64,000 nucleotides of DNA, taken from Klebsormidium nitens (lineage: Eukaryota > Streptophyta > Klebsormidiophyceae > Klebsormidiales > Klebsormidiaceae). The notes below the pieces were generated by a model. That model was given only the letters and a program-made list of their open reading frames with translations, was not told the DNA's origin and made no database searches. The stretch lies in contig DF237037.1 of NCBI GenBank assembly GCA_000708835.1, forward strand, positions 124,001 to 188,000, written 5' to 3'. Position numbers and translations under genes: made by a program. The stretch's first letter is position 1, and each line of letters begins with the position of its first letter. Positions 47,301 to 56,010 of the stretch are shown one piece after another.

Positions 47301-50300
47301 AAGATGCTCATTTTCGGCGACCACTTGCAGGAGGCCGGCAACTACAAGGTCGCCCACACGCAGCTGCTGCAGACTTTCTTAGAGCTGCAGAGTCACGGCC
47401 GGCGGCCCCCTTCGGAGCTCAGCCGCCAATTGATGCTGCTGCACTCGTACGTGCTGGTCAAGACGCTGGTGAAACTGGGCGACCACGAGTGAGTGATTTG
47501 GCCTTATTTGTCGCCTAATAAGTTAGAAGAAGTCGCCAATTGGTGTTTCTGCACTCGTACGTGCTCTTGAAGACGCAGGTCAAACCGGGCGACCACGAGT
47601 GAGTAATCTGGCTTTCTTGGTCGCCTCATGATGTAGAAGCAGCCGCCAATTGATGTTGCCTCACTCGTACGTGCTTGTAAACACGCTCTTCAAGTTGGGC
47701 GACCAAATGCGAGTGTTGTGGCTGCTTTCTGTAGCCCTTTCCCTCTTCAAAAGCCGTCGTCAGACTTGCCGCTGCACACTGGGCGATGACGGCTGAGCAA
47801 TCTGACTCTCTTTTTGCTTGACTCTATAAGTGTATCGCCAACTCGTACGCGCTCGTTAAGACGCTGGTCAAGTAGGGCGACCACGAGTGAGTGACTCGGA
47901 TGTCTTTGTCGCCTTCTTCCTTTTATACTGAGAAGCAGCCGTAAGCTTTGTCTCCAGCCGCCAGCCTTGCCGCCATTATCAACCCCTTATCTCACTGGCG
48001 CGCATGCGACATCCGAGTAATTCACGCCAACCTGGCCTTAGTACGATTCCCGCCCCTCTCCCTCAAGGACCCCCCCTTAGTTCCCCGCATATCTCCAACC
48101 CCCAGGTCCGCCGCGCGCATGCTGATCCGCGTGTCCCGCGACAATCTTGTCCAGAAACAGGTTACCACTCGTTTTTGCCAAGGACCCTCCCTGGATTCCC
48201 CGCCATTCTCGACCCCCCAGGCCCGCTACGCGCATGCACAATCACATCTGGCATGCCAATATTACTTGGATGTACAATCCACTCGAATACTTCCACTTAT
48301 CTCCCCGACATCCACCCCCCCAGGTCCACTGCGTGGATGCTGACCCGCGTGTCGCGCAATGTCTCTGATGAATGCAGATCTCGCTTCTTGGTCAAGGACC
48401 CCTCCTCAAAATCCCCGCCATTCTCACCCCCCCAGGTCCGCCGTGCGCATGCTGATCGGCGTGTTGCGCAACACCTCAAATGTCACATAGTCAACTTCAA
48501 TACCTTAGTCTCGAGGACCCCCCCTAAACCGTACCCCGACCCCTACCACTNNNNNNNNNNNNNNNNNNNNNNNNNNNNNNNNNNNNNNNNNNNNNNNNNN
48601 NNNNNNNNNNNNNNNNNNNNNNNNNNNNNNNNNNNNNNNNNNNNNNNNNNNNNNNNNNNNNNNTTCAATCCTTGCTCGAGGACCCCCCCCCTAAATCCCC
48701 CCGCCATACCCATCTCCCCAGGTCCGCTGCGCGCATGCTGATCCGCGTGTCGCGCGACTACCTGGCCTGATTAGACATTCGGCTCAGAGGCCTCAAGGGC
48801 CCCCCCTTATTTTCTTGCAATTTCTCTCCCCCAGGTCCGCCGCGGGCATGCTGATTTGGGTGTCGCACGAAAACCTTTGCCTAAACATACGTTTTACTCA
48901 TTTTTGATAAGGGACCCCCCCTAAAATTTCCCGCCGTTCCCACCCCCCAGGTCCGCCGCGCGCATGCTGATCCGCGTGTCGCGCAACATCTCCAAGTTCC
49001 CCGCGCACGTGGTGCCCATCCTCACCTCCACCGTCATCGAGTGCCAGCGCTCAGGGCTGCGCAACACCGCCTTCGAATACGCGTCCATGTTAATGCGCCC
49101 CGAGTACCGGTGAGTTGGGACCTTACAGAAGCCTTTGGAATTCGGCACCCGAACTGGCGATACTTTGGCGCTCATGCGGCCAGAGTACCGGTTGGGCGAA
49201 GGTACTGGCAGAAATGTTTCGACGGTGACTGCGATACTCAGAGTTCCTGTGACACTTAGAGTATTGGAGTTTTGGAGTTTGGGGAAAGTGGATATGGGGT
49301 GGCCAGATTGTCGTTTTCAAGGTCCCAGAAAGCGGGAAGCCCAGACTTGAGGAGCCACGGTAACCTCTGCGAGGTCGCTCATTCAACTTTCCCCGCAAAG
49401 AAGGTAACGTCGGTGGGACTACACGCGGAAAATGTCTGCGTGCAGCGTTGGTACTAGCTCTCTGAGGATTGGACTGGGTGTTCAACAGTCTGCAAAGGGA
49501 GTATCGCAGCCAGGCACGGCCATACCTCCAAAACGTCTCTCACCGTCCCTTGTCTTGTAATGACTCCACGTGGCGTCCGACGTGTCGTACAATGGACACC
49601 TTGAATCCCCAAGGGCCAAACCATCTACTCAATCAAGCCCCATGCTTCGGTTCGGGCTTTGAAATTTAATGTATGTGTGTAATCAATCTTCCATCTTTTT
49701 CCATAGGGCCTCCATTGCGGCCGCGTACAAGAAGAAGATCGAGGACGTGGTGCGCCGGCGCGAGCGCGGCGACGAGGCCGACGAGCCCGCGGCCGCGTGC
49801 CCGCACTGCGCGGCCGCGATCCCGGCGACGCAGCTCGAGTGCCCCTCGTGCAAGAACAGCCTCCCGTACTGCGTCGCCACGGGGCGCCACATGGTGCTCG
49901 GGGATTGGACCACGTGTCCCGAGTGCACGTTCCCCGCGCTTGCGAGCGAACTCACCAAGGTACGAAGCGAGTCGTCCGTTCCAGACTTCAAAGTGCTCTC
50001 TCTTGGCAATGCAAGTATTTTCCGTTCATTTGCTTTCCCCTAGCTGCGTTTACAATCCTGGCTTTTACAATTTGGGACTTCAAGGGTTTCAGGGTTGAGT
50101 TTAAAGTACAGGAGTAGCTGCGGTGTGTCTTTCTTTCCTGCCGAGATGCTTATGCTGACGTCAGCAAGACACACAATGTTCGCCAGCGTCTTGCGAAATA
50201 TGCAGCGCCCTCCAATGTCACTGGGCTTGTATCAGCGCCCTTGTGCGCGCGCGCACCTGCCACAACGAATTCTCTTTTGCGCACTGTCAACCGGTCCTTT

Positions 50301-51029
50301 TTCTTTCCAAGCTTCTTTGCTGCTCGGCAACTTTCCAGGATGTAAGTTGCGAGTCCCTGCAAAAGCAGCGGTGGACATGACGCGTGTCCGAATGCGGGAT
50401 GCCGTCGGTACTGACACGTGTCGTGCGTCGTGAAGGTGCTGGAGCTGGACGGCTGCTGTCCGATGTGTTCCGCGCGGCTGGATCCGTCCGCGCTGCAACT
50501 GGTGAGCGGAACGTTCGTTGTCTTTTCCTGTGTTACGTTGTCTCGATAATCCATCGCAGACTGTTGGCGCGCTGCTCCATGCTTGGACCGGGGCCTTTGC
50601 GGCTACCTCTCCCAAGACGTTTCGGTTTCTTTCTCTAAGACCACCAAACGGCGAGATTGTTATGGTAGTAATCGTGTGTATTGTTCTGCATCTGTGATTA
50701 TCCGATCTATTCGCTGTCAGCTCGATATAGTGGATCCCGTCAAGTATCATAGCCCATTTCAAGGCAATGCAGGCTTTCGCAGATCTGACGTTAGCCGCTC
50801 ATTAAACAACGCTTCGCAAGCTTCAAAGACAAACCCTCGTGTCCATCTCAGGAATATCAGGACCGAAGATACTACCAACTCCAGAGCGAGCGCTGTGTCC
50901 TCCCAGAGTCGTCGTGCCACGTGCTCTTACTCTTTTCAGTTCAGTTCGCCGCCTCTTCGGCGCCTCAGACTGGTCCTCTCTCTCTGCAGTTGGCCAATCC
51001 TCTGGCGGGCCTCAGGAAGAATGCCTGAC
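35375..51029 (+). CDS. IFT144: Intraflagellar transport protein 144 (WDR19), IFT-A core subunit
   Basis: Twenty-three exons chain in phase to 1371 aa: 35375-35377, 35721-35819, 36367-36527, 37165-37327, 37739-37867, 38150-38227, 38455-38574, 39078-39203, 39720-39821, 40304-40516, 40937-41110, 41844-42596, 43130-43387, 43925-44218, 44639-44767, 45204-45439, 46120-46342, 46701-46880, 47331-47488, 48951-49109, 49707-49959, 50436-50501, 50991-51029. Order follows WDR19: two WD40 propellers (to about 650; [10 protein letters not shown] at the exon 5 start), TPR-like helices (about 700-1250; [40 protein letters not shown]) and C-terminal zinc-binding CPHC, CPSC, CPEC and CPMC. IFT-A drives retrograde transport and membrane-protein entry in flagella, so flagellate cells are expected. 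Coding exon 1 is only the ATG. A short segment expected between exons 12 and 13 was not found. The exon 22 acceptor (GTCGTGAAG) lacks a pyrimidine tract. Many introns carry decayed exon-edge copies. Confidence 0.95.
36140..36378 (+). repeat. 57-bp tandem repeat ending at IFT144 exon 3
   Basis: Units with CTGCAG| followed by an exon-start-like CGNAGRGTCTGCA begin at 36196, 36253, 36310 and the functional exon start 36367, exactly 57 bp apart. Each unit includes TTATGCA ... CATCAACCC ... CGCAAACTGCAG, that is intron end plus the first dozen exon bases. 57 is a multiple of three and two frames stay open across the array. Confidence 0.9.
36994..37070 (+). repeat. Decayed copy of IFT144 exon 4 start
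   Basis: After CCCGTCAG at 36993 the sequence follows the exon at 37165 (CTGCTGTATGCGCC, GCGACGRAGGA, GGTGGAGA), offset 171 bp, for about 75 bases before diverging. Confidence 0.85.
40020..40165 (+). repeat. Decayed copy of IFT144 exon 10 start and preceding intron
   Basis: TTTGCAGGAGAT and CCAGCTGACGCTCGACGCGG recur at 40113-40160 and at the true exon (40304), offset 184. The match extends about 90 bases back into the intron (CGAGCACAA, AAAGCATCTC, GAAACG). A one-base change shifts the frame right after the copied start. Confidence 0.85.
41187..41211 (+). repeat. Short copy of IFT144 exon 11 end with donor
   Basis: TTCAGGAGGTGCGCTT at 41195 repeats the exon 11 donor context (TCCAGGAGGTGCGCTT), offset 92 bp downstream. 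It is short, so less certain than the others. Confidence 0.5.
43446..43500 (+). repeat. Decayed copy of IFT144 exon 13 end with donor
   Basis: CGGCGCTTGAGATG, GCAGTGGGACC, AGGTGAGG follow the exon 13 end and its donor (43388), offset 101 bp, with the Met-Arg-Lys part altered to a stop. Confidence 0.8.
45925..46150 (+). repeat. Three tandem copies of IFT144 exon 17 start
   Basis: CGCGCAG|GCCCGAGGAGGCGTTC begins at 45939, 46025 and the true exon 46120 (spacings 86 and 95). Each copy carries the CG-rich acceptor tract and about 30-40 exon bases, then a diverged AAATTCT/AAGTTTT-type linker. Confidence 0.9.
47489..47900 (+). repeat. Tandem decayed copies of IFT144 exon 19 end with donor
   Basis: Downstream of the true donor (47489) the segment GCCGCCAATTGATG ... 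CACTCGTACGTGCT ... GGGCGACCACGA|GTGAGT recurs with donors at 47599 and 47887, plus two more diverged units between (near 47709 and 47799). Spacing is about 90-110 bp. This is the mirror of the exon 20 array that follows in the same intron. Confidence 0.85.
48090..48990 (+). repeat. Array of acceptor-plus-exon-start units, IFT144 exon 20
   Basis: CCCCCAG|GTCCGCCGCGCGCATGC-type units start at 48106, 48221, 48324, 48436, 48722, 48835 and the true exon 48951; spacing is 103-116 bp except across the N gap. Each unit has a run GGACCCCCCC ... CCCCGCC ... ACCCCCCAG and about 40 exon bases (CTGATCCGCGTGTCGCGC). Each retains a plausible acceptor; only the last leads into a full exon. Confidence 0.92.
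48551..48663. other. Assembly gap (113 N) inside the repeat array
   Basis: The gap interrupts the 113-bp-period array, so the assembler most likely broke on the repeat; one or more further units are probably missing. Confidence 0.95.
49145..49195 (+). repeat. Decayed copy of IFT144 exon 20 end with donor
   Basis: GCGCTCATGCGGCCAGAGTACCG|GT repeats the exon end (TTAATGCGCCCCGAGTACCG|GT at 49110), offset 81 bp. Confidence 0.8.
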
Positions 51030-53085
51030 GCCCCGTGACGTCAGGATGTCTTGTAAGTTGGCTGCTTCCTGTTGGATAGGCGCACAGCGGGGAAGCGCAG
51101 TCACATTCCAAATCCTTCTCTTCAGGTGGGTTGCTTCCCGGGGAATACTTGCGGAGCGCGATCTTGTCACTTTGTTGTACGTAAATAAGCGGTGATCCAG
51201 CGAAGATGCATGCTTTTGGCCCAGAAAAAGTGCGATGAGCGGGTTCGTAAGTCGGTCTGAGTTCCCGTTGATCCTGCCGGCCCGATATCCTCATGCTCTG
51301 CATACAGTTTGGAGTCTACGTGTCCTGCGCGGCCACTCACATGGCATCTGATCTGCCCGATCCCAATGGAGAACGGTGTTTTTTGCCCAAGTCCATGGCC
51401 GCAGCAAAGAACGTGTTGAATCGTTTGCCGAGCGAACGGAAACATGCCTGCACTGAAAATTTTATCAGATGCTGCTCTCAGTACATGATATGTTGCGCCG
51501 CCAAGAATCAATGCCAACACCTACATACGTAGCGCGCTCTAAAGAGATGTATTCTTTGACTTGAACCATCGTTACATGAGCACGCGTAGCCTTGTCGGAA
51601 GCAAGTTTGAGATCGTATCTGCCATATATAATATTCCGATATTATCTGTGATATGACATACACATTGCCATATATAGCGCGCACTGGTCAAATTTGATCA
51701 TGATCTACTCACCTCATTTTACATACTACGAAGCCTTACCAAAAACAGTTCGAGCAGCGAGATGATCATTCACATGCAGGCTTGGCGCCGCAGTAACTCA
51801 AATTGTTTCATCCTTAGGCCCCTGGCCGCCCAGGGCGGCTAAAAAGTTGTTAACATTTGAGCGCAGAGCCTGGCATGCGCACCGCATGACAATGAGTCGC
51901 ATGCATGAAAGGGTGTTGTGTGGGCGCACTGCACATGAGCTAGCTGAGCGGAACTTGTGTTGATGCATTTTCCGGTAAATTAAGTTGCAGTTCTTGCTTG
52001 AAGACTCAGAGCAAGCCGTGAGAAGCAAATTAATTCACGAGCAAGTATTGCGAGCATGATTCAAAGATATGCCGCCTTAACGAAATCTGATAGTGAGCCA
52101 TGCATGAGACAAAAGATGGGCTGCTACGAGGGTGAGTCGCGAACTGAACATATCAAGATGTGGAAGAAAAATTGGTCAAATGTATCAATGCTTAGTTAGG
52201 CTTGGGAGTTAGTCAAAAGTCTTGCGAGCTGTTGACGGCTATGGCTGGATTAACTGCATGTGTGTCGATTGCCCTTTTGACCCCGGTCTTGTAGAGCGCA
52301 AACCTGACTACAAGTAACAACACCCCAGGCGAACTTATGCGAGAAGTTTCATCAAATGCCTAACGCTAACCATCTGATTCTGCAGAAGGCTAGCTAAGTT
52401 GGCGCACGCTCTATCAGGATCGGGAACCGAGTCCCTGCCTGCAATCAAAATGCGAGCACCGTATGCAAAAGCTTGTTACTATGGTACAACTGGGTTAGGG
52501 ACGCTTGACCCAGTGACAAACGAGGACTGCCGCTGCCTCACAGTTTTGACTCCATTCCCCCAACTCGCGCAGACTTCCTACCCCTACGCGTGCAGATAAG
52601 TAACCGGTCTTTGCAGACCCCAAGTCTCTACGCGTGCAGATCACTACTCTCCCTACGCGTGCGAATAAAGTAAGCGTGCAAATCAAGTAAAGCGTGCCAC
52701 AACACTATGCGTGCAAGTAACGTAAAGCGTGCAAGTAAACTAAGCGTGCAATAAACTACTTTCCCTGCGCGTGCAAACAAACTCCTGTCCCTGCGCGAGC
52801 AAATAGACTACATTCCCTGCGCGTGCAAAGAAAGCTATAACTCTTCCTACGCGTGCGAAAGTAAGCTCCAAAGGGGTCTTGGAAGTCCCCGTTTTCCTAC
52901 GCGTGCAAGTCTCCAAACTGGTCTTTGCAGACCATCTATCCCTGCGCGTGCGATTTCTGCAGCGAAGCGAGGGAGCGGGCAGCCAAACTGCGAAGGTCCG
53001 GAACAGTCGAGTCTAGTTCTCCTTTCAATTCCTCGTCGCGAAGTGACTATTCCGTTCAGCTCAAGTGACGAGTAGTTCCGCTGCT
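51030..53085. other. Gene-poor region between convergent genes
   Basis: About 2 kb between the IFT144 stop and the HD-Zip stop (the genes converge). No protein-like frame was found; both 3' UTRs should lie here. AT-rich ATAT runs occur near 51620-51680. The right end holds the ACGCGTGC-rich array (52588-52951). Confidence 0.5.
52588..52951. repeat. Degenerate array of (CCT)ACGCGTGCAA motifs
   Basis: Thirteen exact GCGTGC cores and one GCGAGC variant in about 360 bp, all in the same orientation, mostly 16-45 bp apart and often preceded by CCTAC or CCTGC and followed by AA. Two copies of GGTCTTTGCAGACC, a small hairpin, are interspersed. CGCGTG is the type of core bound by plant CAMTA factors, and ACGCGT is the MCB core. 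Confidence 0.75.
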
Positions 53086-56010
53086 TCACTGACCCTCTCG
53101 GTCCTTGTTTTTGGGCCGTGCCTTTCCGCCCAGGTTAAAACCGCCCATCAAACTGCCACTCGTGCTGCTGCCAGCTGTCGAACTCCCGCTTCCGACCGCC
53201 CAGAGCCAGTTACCGAGCGAGGGGCTCGGCGCGCGCATCGGGAAGCTTGCGGTGGCGGCCGCGACAGCGGCCGGCGCACCCTCCGAGTATCCGAACGCGT
53301 CCGCTCCCGGGGGGTACGGGTGGTCGAGCGGATCGACTGCGACCGGCCCCCCCGTGAAAACTTCGCGGAACGCCTCGTCGAGGGTCATGTCCCCGGTTAA
53401 GGCGGGCGGGAAAAGGCGGTTCGTGGGGTCCAGCTGACCGGGGTAAGGGGCGGTAAACCCGGTTCGAGGAACCGGGGTTTCGTGGGGGGTTAGTCTGGCT
53501 GTAATATCGGACGCAGGTAGGGGCAACGGGGCCAGGATCGACGGTAAACGGGCCGGGCGGTTAACCCCCGGAAAACTCGCCGGGATTTGCGAAACCTCCG
53601 GGAAGGGAGTCGTGGGTACCGCGGGGGGTGACGTCAGCAGCGACCGGGCGTACTGCGACGCGAAGGTCGGGAGTTCCGGGGCGGAAACCCCCGGGCGGAA
53701 CGGGTCCGAACGGAAGTTCGGCAGGGCGGCCAGCTGTGGCGGACTGGGGGCCCGCTGGGCGCCCGGCGAGAACGGCCGCTCGCGCTTGGGGATGAGCAGT
53801 GTCGCGATTCCACTGGGGGGTTCCGGTGAGGCGCGTTTGCCCCCCCTCTTGGCTGTGCGAGTTTCCTCACGCGCGTCTGGAATGCGGAGGGGGGTGATGT
53901 CGATTTCACCGGAACGGGGGGTCGCCGCAGGCCCTGTGGCTGACCCCCGGGAGGTGGTCGGGAGCGGGGGACAGTTGGCGTGCTCTGCTCGGATTGCGTT
54001 TAACTGGGCAGGAAGAAAACAGAAAGGATAGGGTCAGAAGGAATCGAAGCGTCGTAGTAACTCCCGTTTCCCTCAGTGCTATCGAAGATGCACAGTGCTG
54101 AAAGTTGTCACCGGTTTGTCGCAGACGAAGCTACGGAGGCCGAAAGCGTGCTCCCCAGCTCCCCAAACGAAGACTGCATCGAAAGAACACACTAGTAGAT
54201 TGTGCGAGAACAGTCAGGCCCCGCACAAGCTGTACTAGCACGACCTCAGCACGGCAATCCGGCGATGGAAAAGAAACTGGATCGAGCGCAAGAACTCTAG
54301 AGACCGACGACAGAGACTCCGCGGATCGAGCGCAAGTACTCTAGAGACAGGCAACAGAGACTCCGCGGAAAAGAAAGTCACAAACCCACTATCTTACAAA
54401 CCCGAAAACGAACCCCACCAACCCAATAACCAAACCCACCTCGTGCCGCAACTGCTGGTTCTCTAGGTACGCCAAATCCAGGCGGCGCTTCATGACGTCA
54501 AAGTCCTCTTTGAGCTGGCGGGCGCGCTGACGCGTGCGCCTGTTGTGGAACCAGCTCGCAATCTGGTTCTGCGGGACGCCGAACTCTCGTGCGATAGCCG
54601 CGCGCGTCTCTGCAAACCAGGTTTTATACAGGTTTAGCACTGGCTTCCCTTTTGTTACTTCCGAGCTACAGTATCCTATTTTGCTTGTGGCCTTCTTTTC
54701 AAAGTCATGTGCAACTGCTGTGTGCACCTTTGTAGGCTAATCTCATCGTTCTGACGTCATCGCTGATCATAGCAGTCGTAATCTAGCGTTTCGCAACGGA
54801 GTGGTTGCTTCTCTAACCTTCCCAGATCCCAAGTAGGCTTTCCTTCCCACAGTTGCTAATCGTGCACTTCAAAGCCGTCCTCTGTTCAGCTTCTACTGTT
54901 TAACCCACCCTCTTCAAACCGCCCTACACCTGCTGCGGTTCATTGATACCAAAAGCTTTCGGAACACCATTTTTACCAGCTCGAGTTGGCCTAACCAGCC
55001 TATCTTAACCCGACCACTCACCCGTCGGCGGCCCGGTCGGCTCCTTCTGAAAGATCCGCTCTAGTTCCTGCACCTGCGCCTCCGTCAGCCGCTTCCGCTT
55101 CTCCCCCCCCTCCGGATCCTCCCCAATGCCCCCCCCGGGCTCTCCCCCCCACTCTGGCTGTCCGAAAGCTCCGTCCGAAGGCTCTGCTCAGCCGTCAGAC
55201 GCGTTGGCGTGGACGCCGTCCGAAAGCCCATCTCAACCGTCGATCTCAACGGCCCAGATGCCGTACGCGGGAGTTGCTCAGTGGGCGGTTTGACCGGCGC
55301 CGATGTGGGCACCAGGGGGGTTTTCGGGGACGGCACGCGCGGGGGGGGCTGAGGAACCCCCTGAAGCGAGGTGAGGAGCTCCTCGAGGGCCTCGGGCGAT
55401 GTGAGCCCCTCGGTGATTTCTGCAGGGTTATGAAGCTGGTTAGCACCGACTTGGAAACCTGAGCTTTAACCCAGGTGGTTCTGCGTACCTTCTTCTTGAA
55501 CTGGCGTCGCATAGCTCAGTCACAGTGAACCCGCAGAATTCGCCCCCGAGGTGCGGCGAGCCTTGACAGTATTGCAATTGACAGCGGCAATTCAGGGTTT
55601 CGATCTTGTTATCTAACAATGCTGTGACCGTAGCCATGGATGAGCAGGCAGCTTTGTTGCTCTTGATCAGCAATCGGTTGATGTGAGCTTTCTGGGGCTG
55701 GGCAGCTTGTAAGCTGGCTCACTTGTGGAGCTAGAAGCTGCTCAGGCCTTTACGTAGCACCACCTTCAGTCCGGTAAACTTTTGCAATTCTAGCTCCGCA
55801 GCAAAAACCTGTCACTTTAAGGTGCACAGCACTGGAGCCCAACACTGTGGTGCTTTTTGCCAGCTGAGAATGTCATCATAAGGTGAAGGTTGCGGTCGAG
55901 GGTGGTCGGTTTCCGAGGAGAACTCCCTTATTAGAAGGAATTTACCATAGGGAACCGAGAAGCCCATGAGAAAACTCACCATCAATGTCCATGCCATGAC
56001 CACCACTCAT
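53086..56010 (-). CDS. Homeodomain-leucine zipper (HD-Zip-like) transcription factor; apparent frameshift
   Basis: Four minus-strand exons: 56010-55980, 55419-55022, 54609-54440 and 54003-53086; about 505 aa if one G is restored in the run at 55127-55134. Exon 2 reads in one frame up to SGGESPG and in the next frame from EDPEGGEKRKRL, so the length of the eight-base homopolymer decides the frame. The homeodomain (about 118-175) starts KRKRLTEAQVQELERIF and its recognition helix is NQIASWFHNRRTRQRARQL; a zipper follows directly (L176, M183, A190, L197, I204). The unit binds DNA as a dimer in the nucleus. Two hallmark residues differ: HD position 50 is His instead of Gln, and the HD-Zip Trp after the NRR motif is Gln. 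The 305-residue C-terminus is Pro/Ser-rich without a START domain, arguing against HD-Zip III/IV. A short leader (MSGGHGMDID) starts the protein. Confidence 0.82.
54279..54366. repeat. Two tandem 44-bp units in HD-Zip intron 3
   Basis: GGATCGAGCGCAAG ... CTCTAGAGAC ... CAGAGACTCCGC occurs twice back to back with few differences (54279-54322 and 54323-54366). It does not resemble either flanking exon. Confidence 0.85.

Noticed and set aside
48004-48741. Long plus-strand ORF of 245 codons across the N gap
   Set aside because: It is an artefact of repeated exon-20-start units and of undetermined bases translated as X; it has no independent start context or protein character.
48090-48990. CRISPR-like regular repeat array
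   Set aside because: Each repeat contains a splice acceptor and part of exon 20 and lies in a eukaryotic intron; there are no palindromic repeats with unique spacers.
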